NCBI GenBank assembly: GCA_965207595.1
Contig: CBDBMW010000009.1
Coordinates: 124,001 to 188,000, forward strand
Reading direction: 5' to 3'
DNA length: 64,000 bases
Source: JAGWAJ01 sp026707615
GTDB lineage: Bacteria > Acidobacteriota > Vicinamibacteria > Vicinamibacterales > UBA8438
Shown: one piece after another, positions 43,644 to 51,600 of the stretch
Numbering within the stretch: the first letter of the stretch is position 1
Layout: every line of letters starts with the position of its first letter
Program-made: the position numbers and the translations under genes
The notes under the pieces: generated by a model
Told to the model about the DNA's origin: nothing
What the model saw: the letters and a program-made list of their open reading frames with translations, nothing else
Database searches by the model: none

Positions 43644-44462
43644 TCAGCGGCCGGTCTCGGAAAGGCTCCGCATCAGCGGCGCTTCCGACGCGACCATGGT
43701 GGTGCCGCGACCATGGGTGGCGCCGCCGCCGGCCGTCAGCGCACCAAGTCCCACGACATCGCCGATCACGATGGTGCCCGGGGCGTCCCCGCCGTCGAGC
43801 GGGGCGTCGCCCAGATCGTCCAGCCGCCCGACCCACTGCTGCATCTCGGGCCGCGAGGCGGCCAGAACGACGGCGGCCGGCGTGTCCCTTCGCCAGCCGG
43901 CCTCCAGCAGGGCGGCCGCGAGGCGGGCCCGGGCCCTGAGCCCCATCAGCACGACCACGGTCAGCGCGTTGGGAGCCAGGGTCTCGACGAGCGGCCGGAA
44001 GGACGCGCCGTCATGCCCCGACAGGACCACGAATCCCGACGCCAGGCCGCGGTGCGTGATCGGGATCCCGGCCGCCTGCGGCGCCGCCACGACGCTCGTC
44101 ACCCCTGGGACGACCTCGAACGGCACGCCCGCGGCCCTGAGCGCCAGCGCCTCCTCGCCGCCGCGACCGAGCACGAACGGATCGCCGCCCTTGAGGCGGA
44201 CGACCCGCTTGCCCTGCCGCGCCCCGCGAATGAGCAGGCGGTGAATCGTCTCCTGCGTGACGGCCTTGCGTCCGGCGCGCTTGCCGACGCGGAATCGCTG
44301 GGCGCGGCGCGCCTCGGCCACCACCTCCGCCGGTACCAGCGCGTCGTACAGGACGAGGTCCGCTTCCTGGAGCCGGCGCGCGGCGCGGATCGTCAGCAGC
44401 TCGGGGTCGCCCGGTCCGGCCCCCACGAGGGAGACGAAGCCGCGGGGGGTCGTTGCCGTCAT
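43644..44462 (-). CDS. cobA: Uroporphyrinogen-III C-methyltransferase
   Basis: A 272-residue SUMT. Typical motifs: GFVSLVGAGPGDPELLTIRAARRLQEADLVLYDALV (about 8-43, SAM-binding GAGPGD), GKRAGRKAVTQETIHRLL, VVRLKGGDPFVLGRGGEEALAL (about 88-109), GVPFEVVPGVTSVVAAPQAAGIPITHRG (about 112-139). It methylates uroporphyrinogen III at C2 and C7 to precorrin-2, the siroheme precursor. The start overlaps the precorrin-2 dehydrogenase stop by 4 nt (ATGA). Its tail (about 240-272, GGGATHGRGTTMVASEAP) is an extension. Together with its neighbour it forms a split CysG. Confidence 0.95.
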   Translation of the reverse strand: MTATTPRGFVSLVGAGPGDPELLTIRAARRLQEADLVLYDALVPAEVVAEARRAQRFRVGKRAGRKAVTQETIHRLLIRGARQGKRVVRLKGGDPFVLGRGGEEALALRAAGVPFEVVPGVTSVVAAPQAAGIPITHRGLASGFVVLSGHDGASFRPLVETLAPNALTVVVLMGLRARARLAAALLEAGWRRDTPAAVVLAASRPEMQQWVGRLDDLGDAPLDGGDAPGTIVIGDVVGLGALTAGGGATHGRGTTMVASEAPLMRSLSETGR

Positions 44463-45046
44463 GCTCGCGACTCGTCGGCCGGCCGCGGCCGGCTGTCGTG
44501 CAGGCGCACCAGGGCGTCGAGGAGCTGCGGCCGTCGATCGGGCATCGGAACGCCCGCGCGGCGCCACTCGGCGCGCAGGCGGTCCGCCTCGGCCAGCCAG
44601 CGCTCCACCTGCTCGGCCGGCAACAGCGCGTCGAGCGCCTGCCGCAGCAGGCCGGCGAGCGCGGGAGCCCGCCCGTCCGTCGAGATCGCTACCGTCAGGC
44701 CGGCGCGCCGCACCACGCCGCCCAGGTAGAGGCTGGCGTTCGGCGGATCGTCGACCGCGTTCACGAAGAGGCGCCGCTCCTCCGCGGCCTCGGCCACGCG
44801 CCGGTTCACCGCCGGCGGGGCGGCCGCGACGACCAGCCACGCACCGTCGAGATACCGTGCCTCGAACGGGCGCCGGACGTAGACCACGCCCGCGTTGGCG
44901 ATCTGATCCGAGACTTCAGGGGCCACCACCGTCACGTCCGCGCCGGCGTCGAGCAGGGCACGGATCTTGGCCGCCGCGACGCGGCCGCCGCCCACGACGA
45001 CGACGCGCCGGCCGTCCAGCTTCAGAAAGGCGGGGAAGAGGGTCAT
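44459..45046 (-). CDS. Precorrin-2 dehydrogenase/sirohydrochlorin ferrochelatase-like (CysG N-half)
   Basis: A 195-residue protein. The NAD-binding Rossmann loop VVVVGGGRVAAAKIRALLDAGADVTVVAPE (about 15-44) and FEARYLDGAWLVVAAAPPAVNRRVAEAAEERRLFVNAVDDPPNASLYLGGVV (about 62-113), then LTVAISTDGRAPALAGLLRQAL, correspond to Met8p/SirC and the N-terminal half of CysG. It oxidises precorrin-2 to sirohydrochlorin and may insert iron. The ATG at 45046 is chosen since upstream text is spacer. It overlaps the methyltransferase gene by 4 nt. Confidence 0.93.
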   Translation of the reverse strand: MTLFPAFLKLDGRRVVVVGGGRVAAAKIRALLDAGADVTVVAPEVSDQIANAGVVYVRRPFEARYLDGAWLVVAAAPPAVNRRVAEAAEERRLFVNAVDDPPNASLYLGGVVRRAGLTVAISTDGRAPALAGLLRQALDALLPAEQVERWLAEADRLRAEWRRAGVPMPDRRPQLLDALVRLHDSRPRPADESRA

Positions 45047-45068
45047 GCGTCTCGCCCGTCGGGGCGCG

Positions 45069-45827
45069 CTACGTCGCGGGCGCCTCCTCCAGCGGCACCG
45101 CCGATCCATGAAGGCCGCACTCGGTCTTCGCCGTGCCGCGCCACCGGCCGGCGCGAGCGTCCTCCCCCGGCCGCACGGGGCTCGTGCACGGCCAGCAGCC
45201 GACGCTGGGGTACCCGCGGTCGTGCAGCGGGTTGTACGGCACGTCGCGCGCGCGGAGGTACCGCCAGACGTCCCGGCTGGTCCAGGTGACGAGCGGGTTG
45301 ACCTTCGCGATGCCGAACTTGGCGTCCCACCCGACGACCGGCGCGTCGGCGCGCTGCGGTGTCTGGTCGCGGCGGATGGCGGTGATCCAGGCGTCGACCC
45401 TCCGGAGCTCGGCGGCCAGCGGAAACACCTTGCGGCGGGCGCAGCAGCCGTCGGGGTCGCGCTCCCAGAGCCGCTCCGCCGGATCGAGCGAAGCGCCCGA
45501 GTCGGCCCCCGGTCCCGGCTGCGGCCGGACGCCGCGGATCGTGAGGCCGTAGCGCGCCTCGAGACGCCGCCACAGGTCGCGGGTCTCCGGGAACAGGACG
45601 CCGGTATCCAGCGTGAACAGGTCGATCGGCAACCGGTGTCGGCCGATCAGGTCGATCAGGACGCAGCCCTCGGCACCGAAGCCGGTGGCGAACGTCAGCC
45701 GGTCGGCGTAGCGGTCGATGGCCCAGCGCAGGATCTCCTCCGGAGGAGCGCCCTCCAGCGCGTCCGCGCACGTCTCGAGCGGCGCCGTGCGATCCGCCCA
45801 CCCCTGCAGCACTGCAACGTTGCTCAC
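45069..45827 (-). CDS. cysH: Adenylylsulfate (APS/PAPS) reductase
   Basis: A 252-residue protein. TFATGFGAEGCVLIDLIGRHRLPIDLFTLDTGVLFPET is the PP-loop region. The CysCys (C128-C129) and CysXXCys (C211, C214 in GCWPCTSPV) pairs are the ligands of the [4Fe-4S] cluster of assimilatory APS reductases, and TECGLHG (C237) holds the catalytic nucleophile. The cluster suggests APS rather than PAPS as substrate. WDAKFGIAKVNPLVTWTSRDVW is the specificity loop. It reduces APS to sulfite for the downstream siroheme enzyme. The start overlaps the TauE-like gene's stop by 4 nt (ATGA). Confidence 0.95.
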   Translation of the reverse strand: MSNVAVLQGWADRTAPLETCADALEGAPPEEILRWAIDRYADRLTFATGFGAEGCVLIDLIGRHRLPIDLFTLDTGVLFPETRDLWRRLEARYGLTIRGVRPQPGPGADSGASLDPAERLWERDPDGCCARRKVFPLAAELRRVDAWITAIRRDQTPQRADAPVVGWDAKFGIAKVNPLVTWTSRDVWRYLRARDVPYNPLHDRGYPSVGCWPCTSPVRPGEDARAGRWRGTAKTECGLHGSAVPLEEAPAT

Positions 45828-46627
45828 GATTCACCACCTCCGTACGACGCCGGCGCATTCTGGGACACGCCGAAGACCGCCAGTTGCACGCCGAGAACGA
45901 ACAGGACGACGGCGAGGCCGGCCCGCAGGGGCCGCTCGGGAACCGCCGTCGCCAGCCGGGCGCCGGCCAGCACACCCGGGATGCCGCCCACCAGGACCGC
46001 CCCGGCCAGGGCGACGTCGACGCGGCCGGCGGCCGCGTGTCCGACCGTCGCCGCGGACGACAGGGCGAGCGCGTGGATCAGATCCGTGCCGACGCTGGTG
46101 CGGGCGGCGAGCGGATAGCCGAGCGCGAGCACGCAGAGCAGCAGCGACCCGCTGCCGACGCTGGTCATGCTGACCAGGACGCCGGTGAGGAAGCCGAGGC
46201 CGACCGTCATCCCGGTGGCGGGCATGCGGCGCGGCCGGAACCGGTCCGCGAAGCGCACCCGCACGAAGAGCGCGGCCGCGGCCAGGATCAGCACGAAGCC
46301 GAGGCCGTGCGCCAACCACGCCTCGAGCCGGTCACCGGGCAGCCGGTTGAGGATCGCGATGCCGACCACCGCCCCCGGGAGCGATCCGGCCGCCAGCCGC
46401 ACCGCGGTCTGCCAGTGCACCTCGCGCCGCAGCGCGTAGAAGCCGCCGCCGACCAGCTTCATGCCGGCCGCGATCAGCACGTCGGATCCGATCGCGATCG
46501 ACGGCGGTACCCGCGCCAGCAGGACGAGGGCCGGCGTCAGCAGGGCGCCGCCCCCGGTCGACGTCGCGCCGACGAGGGCGCCCACGACGAAGCCGACGGC
46601 GATGGGGCCGAGGTCGAGTCCGTTCAC
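45824..46627 (-). CDS. TauE/SafE-family (TSUP) sulfite or sulfur-compound transporter
   Basis: A 267-residue membrane protein with seven to eight helices. GTG start. Landmarks are the first half VGFVVGALVGATSTGGGALLTPAL (about 11-34) and the second-half repeat VGLGFLTGVLVSMTSVGSGSLLLCVLALG (about 142-170), two copies of the TSUP motif. It is the first gene of the sulfur operon, overlaps cysH by 4 nt and probably moves sulfate, sulfite or another anion. A terminator-like hairpin lies 25 nt in front of it. Confidence 0.9.
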   Translation of the reverse strand: MNGLDLGPIAVGFVVGALVGATSTGGGALLTPALVLLARVPPSIAIGSDVLIAAGMKLVGGGFYALRREVHWQTAVRLAAGSLPGAVVGIAILNRLPGDRLEAWLAHGLGFVLILAAAALFVRVRFADRFRPRRMPATGMTVGLGFLTGVLVSMTSVGSGSLLLCVLALGYPLAARTSVGTDLIHALALSSAATVGHAAAGRVDVALAGAVLVGGIPGVLAGARLATAVPERPLRAGLAVVLFVLGVQLAVFGVSQNAPASYGGGES

Positions 46628-46651
46628 GTTGTGTTGGATGCGAGCAAAAGA

Positions 46652-46683
46652 AAAGGCCCGCGGGGCGTCCGCCCCCCGGGCCT
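46652..46683 (-). terminator. Strong intrinsic terminator in the sulfur-operon leader (attenuator)
   Basis: On the minus strand a 15-bp stem (AAGGCCCGGGGGGCG with CGCCCCGCGGGCCTT, one mismatch) closes a 2-nt loop (GA). A T-rich tail (TTTTCTTTT, the first two T's belonging to the stem) follows at once. It ends about 25 nt before the TauE-like start and follows the cysteine-codon leader ORF by about 35 nt. Its position inside the transcript, ahead of the operon, is that of an attenuator rather than an end-of-gene terminator. Confidence 0.85.
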
Positions 46684-46716
46684 TGGGTCCTTCGCGTCCG
46701 ATGTTTCGCTGGCTCT

Positions 46717-46818
46717 CTAGTGACGCAGCATACGTGACGCAGCACGACCGTCGGCGCGGGGGCCCTCAGCGGGCTCGCTACAACAGCAGCCGGTCGTCCA
46801 GAACGTCACGGCGCGCAT
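46717..46818 (-). CDS. Leader peptide with three consecutive Cys codons
   Basis: A 33-codon ORF on the minus strand reading MRAVTFWTTGCCCSEPAEGP and ending RMLRH. Codons 11-13 are TGC TGT TGT (46780-46788). The ATG at 46818 lies within the putative -10 box, so the transcript may begin at or near the in-frame GTG at 46809, giving a leaderless 30-residue peptide. No Shine-Dalgarno sequence is close, which fits a leaderless start. It precedes a strong terminator hairpin and the sulfur assimilation operon, so ribosome stalling at the Cys codons when charged tRNA-Cys is scarce could control read-through. Not similar to any protein I know; the peptide itself probably has no function. Confidence 0.7.
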   Translation of the reverse strand: MRAVTFWTTGCCCSEPAEGPRADGRAASRMLRH

Positions 46819-46845
46819 TCTGTCAGCCCGCGCTCCCGTCGTCAA
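46817..46845 (-). promoter_or_regulatory. Sigma-70-like promoter for the sulfur operon leader
   Basis: Minus strand: TTGACG (46845-46840), exactly 17 bp, then CAGAAT (46822-46817). The -35 box overlaps the stop codon of the SYLF gene. The predicted start site is about 46810-46809, coinciding with the in-frame GTG of the leader ORF. Confidence 0.6.
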
Positions 46846-47573
46846 GGGGCGTCGGTCTCGGCGAGGCTGGCCAGCGCGGCCTGCAACCGAGCCGCCGCCT
46901 CCGGCAGGGCCCCCTCCCCGGTCTTGCCGTCGAGGACGATGTCGACCGAGTCGAGACGCGTGCCATAGAAGCGCTCGTTCGCATCGCGGTCGGCCCGGAA
47001 CGTCGCGCCCCCGAGCGCCGCGCCGGCAAACACGCCCCGCGTGCGCGAGTAGCTGAGAATCTCGGCCGTCAACTGGAGATCCGTCGAGGCCTCGAGACTC
47101 CTGCCGATCGGCCCCACGACCGCGGAGGCGTCGCCGCCCAGCTTGAACTGGTTGTCGAGCAGACGCCGCAACCCGCGGCGGTTCTGGATCAGCAGGACGA
47201 CGTCGGCCGACTGCGCCCCCACCTGGAGGCCGATGCTGCCGCCGGTCAACGTCATGAACGCCGGCGCGGACCAGGTTCCGGTGTCCGGGTCCTTCCCCGT
47301 GATGAAACCTCGACCGCGCTGCCCTCCGAGGAAGAAGCCCGCCTTGACCGTCGACGGGAAGACCGCCATGGCGACCGCCCGGTCGAGGATGGCGCGCGGA
47401 ATCGCCGCGTCGGGCGCGTTCAGGATCTCCTCGAGAACGGTGATGCCCTCCTCGAGCCGTCCCGCCTCCTCGTCCGCGCCGGCGACAGGCGCCATGCCGG
47501 CGAGAATCAGGCCGACCAGCGCAGCCGATGCGGGAAGGCGCCGCAGCAGGGATGGAGAATGTGTAGTAGCCAT
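46842..47573 (-). CDS. SYLF (Ysc84)-domain lipid-binding protein, exported
   Basis: A 243-residue protein. An N-terminal hydrophobic segment (LPASAALVGLILAGMAPVAG, about 13-32) is a signal peptide with likely cleavage before ADEEA. The rest is a SYLF domain: AVAMAVFPSTVKAGFFLGGQRGRGFITGKD (about 67-96), APAFMTLTGGSIGLQVGAQSADVVLLIQNRRGLRRLL (about 103-139), FKLGGDASAVVGPIGRS and YSRTRGVFAGAALGGATFRAD. SYLF proteins bind phospholipid. Bacterial ones are periplasmic and of unknown role. It lies upstream of the sulfur operon leader but has its own frame and no functional link. Confidence 0.88.
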   Translation of the reverse strand: MATTHSPSLLRRLPASAALVGLILAGMAPVAGADEEAGRLEEGITVLEEILNAPDAAIPRAILDRAVAMAVFPSTVKAGFFLGGQRGRGFITGKDPDTGTWSAPAFMTLTGGSIGLQVGAQSADVVLLIQNRRGLRRLLDNQFKLGGDASAVVGPIGRSLEASTDLQLTAEILSYSRTRGVFAGAALGGATFRADRDANERFYGTRLDSVDIVLDGKTGEGALPEAAARLQAALASLAETDAP

Positions 47574-47647
47574 GCCTCCATGCTAGTGCATCCTCGTCCC
47601 GGCCGGCGGGTGCGCCAGGATCGGGCTCGCCGCGGCGCGGGCATGGA

Positions 47648-47662
47648 ATCAGCACCACTGAT
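47648..47662. promoter_or_regulatory. LysR-type operator candidate
   Basis: ATCAG-CACCA-CTGAT, a perfect 5-bp dyad with 5-bp spacer that fits T-N11-A of LysR-type binding sites. It lies 50 bp before the LysR start codon and between that gene and the divergent SYLF gene. A weak -35/-10 pair (TTGCCA, 17 bp, TAAGGT) follows at 47674-47702. Confidence 0.55.
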
Positions 47663-47711
47663 ACTGGAAGTGCTTGCCATTAGCCGCGGTTGTGGGTAAG
47701 GTGGCGGTTTC

Positions 47712-48635
47712 ATGCACCTGGAGTCCCTCAACATCTTCTGCGACGTGGTGCGTCATCAGAGCTTCTCGCGCGGCGCGATGGCCAGCTCGGTGAGCCAGTC
47801 CGCGGCGAGTCAGGCCGTGCGCCAGATCGAGAAGCGGCTCGGCGCGCAGCTCATCGACCGCTCGAAGCGGCCGTGGCGGCTCACCCCCGAGGGACGGCTC
47901 TTCTTCAAGGGCTGCCAGGAGATCGTCGAGCGCTACCACGAGCTCGAGGAAGCGGTGCAGCGACGCCAGCAGCCCTCGGGCTACACCGTCCGCGTCGCCT
48001 GCATCTACTCGGTGGGCCTGCACGACCTGAGCCAGCACGTCGATCGGTTCCGGGCATCGACGCCGGGCGCCGGGGTGGACCTGGAGTACATGCATCCCGA
48101 CCAGATCTACTCGCGGGTGCTCGCCGACCAGTCCGACCTGGGCCTCATCTCGTTCGCCAACCCGGGGCGCGAGTTGACGGCGACGCCGTGGCAGAGCCAG
48201 GCGATGGTCGTCGCCTGTCCGCCGGGCCACCGCCTCGCACGGTCCGCGGCGGCGATGGAACCCGGCGTGCTTCGCGGCGCGGCCTTCGTCACGTTCGACC
48301 GCGGACTCAAGGTGCGCCGCGAGATCGACCGGTTCCTGCGCCGGCACGACGCCGACGTGCACGTCGTGGCCGAGTTCGACAACATCGAGAACATCAAGCA
48401 GGCGATCGAGGACGGCGCCGGCGTCGCGCTGTTGCCGGAGCCGACGCTGCGGCGCGAGGTCGAGCGCGGGACGCTGGTGAGAGTCGCGTTGCGGACCGAA
48501 CCCGGCGAGCCGCCCTTCGTCCGCCCCCTGAGCATCATTCACCGCCGCCGGCGGCGGCTCAATCCGGCGGTGACCGGATTCATCAAGCTGCTGTGCGGGC
48601 CGGGCGCCGCCGTCGCCGGCTCCCGCGCCGGCTGA
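47712..48635 (+). CDS. LysR-family transcriptional regulator
   Basis: A 307-residue protein. The N-terminal winged helix is HLESLNIFCDVVRHQSFSRGAMASSVSQSAASQAVRQIEKRLGAQLIDRSKRPWRLTPEG (about 2-61). The substrate-binding domain (about 92-290) reads VRVACIYSVGLHDLSQHVDRF and ends with the effector-region text GAGVALLPEP. Its stop is 14 nt before gltB, so it is almost certainly cotranscribed with gltBD and regulates them together with itself, like GltC-type regulators. The ligand is not deducible (2-oxoglutarate or glutamine are reasonable guesses). Confidence 0.92.
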   Translation: MHLESLNIFCDVVRHQSFSRGAMASSVSQSAASQAVRQIEKRLGAQLIDRSKRPWRLTPEGRLFFKGCQEIVERYHELEEAVQRRQQPSGYTVRVACIYSVGLHDLSQHVDRFRASTPGAGVDLEYMHPDQIYSRVLADQSDLGLISFANPGRELTATPWQSQAMVVACPPGHRLARSAAAMEPGVLRGAAFVTFDRGLKVRREIDRFLRRHDADVHVVAEFDNIENIKQAIEDGAGVALLPEPTLRREVERGTLVRVALRTEPGEPPFVRPLSIIHRRRRRLNPAVTGFIKLLCGPGAAVAGSRAG

Positions 48636-48649
48636 GAGTCTGACGAGCC

Positions 48650-51600
48650 ATGACCATGCCATCGACCAGGAAGGAGCGGGGCGCCCCGCGGGCCGGCCCT
48701 GCCGTCGGACCGCCGCCGGCCCAGGGACTCTACGACCCGCGCTTCGAGCACGACTCGTGCGGCGTAGGGTTCGTGGTCAACATCAAGGGCGAGCGGTCGC
48801 ACAAGCTGGTGCGGCAGGCGTTCGAGGTCGGGCTGAACCTGCTGCACCGGGGCGCCTGCGGGTGCGAGGTCAACACCGGCGACGGCGCCGGCATGCTGCT
48901 GCAGGTGCCGCACAAGTTCCTGATGCGGGCGGCACCCGCGGCCGGCATCGAGCTGCCCGGCGCGGGGGAGTACGGCGTCGGCATGGTGTTCCTGCCGCGC
49001 GACGCGGCCGAGCGGGGCCGCATCGAGGACCTGTTCGCCCGCGTCGTCGCCGAGGAAGGGCAGCGCCTGCTCGGCTGGCGCGACGTTCCGACCGACAGCT
49101 CCGCGCTCGGGCCGACCGCCCGCCGCGGCGAGCCGGTGATCCGGCAGGTGTTCATCGGCCGCGCGGGGCGGGCGGCGGAGAACGCGGCCGACCCGGGTCC
49201 GGACGGGGCCCGCGCGCGCTTCGAACGCAAGCTCTACGTCATCCGGCAGCGGGTCTGCCGGGCCGCCGACGAGCTCGACCTCGCCGAGCGCGACCTCTTC
49301 TACGTGGCGAGCCTGTCGTCGAACACCATCGTCTACAAGGGAATGCTGATCGCCGATCAGATGGAGGCGATGTTCCCCGACCTGATGGACCCGGACTTCG
49401 AGTCGGCGCTCGCGCTCGTCCACTCCCGCTTCAGCACGAACACCTTCCCCTCGTGGCCGCTGGCGCACCCCTACCGCTACATCGCCCACAACGGGGAGAT
49501 CAACACGCTGCGGGGCAACATCAACTGGATGCGCGCGCGCGAGTCGCTGTGCCGGTCGGAGCTGTTCGGCGACGATCTCGGGAAGCTGTTCCCCCTCATC
49601 CGCGAGGGGCAGAGCGACACCGCGACGTTCGACAACGTGCTGGAGTTCCTCGTCCTCACCGGCCGGCCGCTGGCCCACGCCGTGCTGATGATGATCCCGG
49701 AGCCGTGGTCGAACCACGAGTCGATGGCCGCCGACCGGCGCGCCTTCTACGAGTACCACGCCTCGCTGATGGAGCCGTGGGACGGACCGGCCTCGATCGC
49801 GTTCACGGACGGCACGGTGATCGGCGCCGTGCTCGACCGCAACGGGCTCCGGCCGTCCCGCTACTACGTCACCCACGACGACATGGTCATCATGGCGTCG
49901 GAGGTCGGCGTTCTCGACATCCCGCCGGAGAACGTGCGGATCAAGGACCGCCTGCACCCGGGCCGCATCTTCCTCGTCGACACCGCCGAGGGGCGCATCA
50001 TCGACGACGCGGAGATCAAGGAGCAGCTCGCGGCCGGGCGGCCCTACGCCGAGTGGCTGGCGCGAGAGCTGGTGCACGTCGACGATCTGCCCGCGGCGCC
50101 GGCGGACGCTCCGCCCCCGCGCGAGACGCTGCTGCAGCGCCAGCGGGCCTTCGGCTACACCGAGGAGGACCTGCGCCTGCTCGTCGCCCCCATGGCCCAG
50201 CAGGGGGCGGAGCCGATCGGCTCGATGGGCACCGACACGTCGCTCGCGGTGCTGTCGGACCGCTCGCGGCTGCTCTACGACTACTTCAAGCAGCTCTTCG
50301 CACAGGTGACGAACCCCCCGCTCGACGCCATCCGCGAGGAGCTCGTGACCGACATGGGGTCGACGCTCGGAGCCGAGCGCAACCTGCTCGAGCCCGAGGC
50401 GGCGTCGTGCCACCACGTGAAGATCGACTACCCGGTGCTGGCCAACGGCGAGCTCGCGAAGCTGCGGCACCTCGCCGATCCGGCCTTCCGATCCACGACG
50501 CTGCCGATGCTGTTCGACCCGCGGGCGGGGGCGGCGGGGCTGGCGGCGGCGATGGACGCGCTGCGGGCCCGGGCGAGCTCCGCCCTCGAGGCCGGCGCCA
50601 CCTTCCTCGTGCTGTCGGATCGCGGCGTCGACGCGGAGCAGGCTCCGATTCCCGCCCTGCTGGCCACGGCGGGGGTGCACCACCACCTGGTGCGCGAGGG
50701 GACCCGCACGCGGGTGGCGCTCCTCGTCGAGACGGGCGAGGCGCGCGAGTGCCACCACATGGCGCTGCTCCTCGGCTACGGGGCCGCCGCCGTCAACCCG
50801 TACCTCGCGTTCGAGACCATCGGCGAGCTGCTGGCGGGCGGCGAGATTCGCGACGTCGACCACGACGAGGCCGTGCGGCGCTACATCCGTGCCTGCACGA
50901 AGGGCGTCCTGAAGGTGATGTCGAAGATGGGGATCTCGACGCTGCAGAGCTACCGCGGCGCGCAGATCTTCGAGGCGGTGGGGCTCGACAAGGCCTTCGT
51001 CGACCGCTACTTCACCTGGACCGCGTCGCGCGTGGGGGGCATCGGCATCGAGACCGTGGCCGACGAGACGGTGCGCCGGCACGCGCTGGCGTTCCCGAGC
51101 CGCGGCCGGGACGACGGCGAGCTCGACTCGGGCGGCGAGTACCAGTGGCGGCGGGACGGCGAGTACCATCTTTTCAACCCGCAGACGGTGTTCAAGCTGC
51201 AGCACGCCACTCGGAGCGGCCAGCGCAAGATCTACCGCGAGTACGCCGAGCTGGTGAACGACCAGAACCGGCAGCGGGCGACGCTCCGGGGCCTGATCGC
51301 CCTGAAGCCGGCCGACCGGCCCGTCCCGCTCGACGAGGTGGAGCCGCCCGAGGCGATCTTCAAGCGCTTCTCGACCGGCGCGATGTCGTACGGCTCGATC
51401 AGCGCCGAGGCCCACGAGACGCTGGCGATCGCGATGAACCGGCTCGGCGGCAAATCCAACACCGGCGAGGGCGGCGAGGACCCGGCGCGCTACACCCCCG
51501 ACGCGAACGGCGACCTGCGGCGAAGCGCGGTCAAGCAGGTGGCGTCCGGCCGCTTCGGGGTGACGAGCGAGTACCTCGTCAACTCGGACGACATCCAGAT

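Noticed and set aside
46628..46845. SAM or other sulfur riboswitch in the leader of the sulfur operon
   Set aside because: The conserved S-box core sequences and kink-turn were not found. The Cys-codon ORF and terminator explain the leader better.
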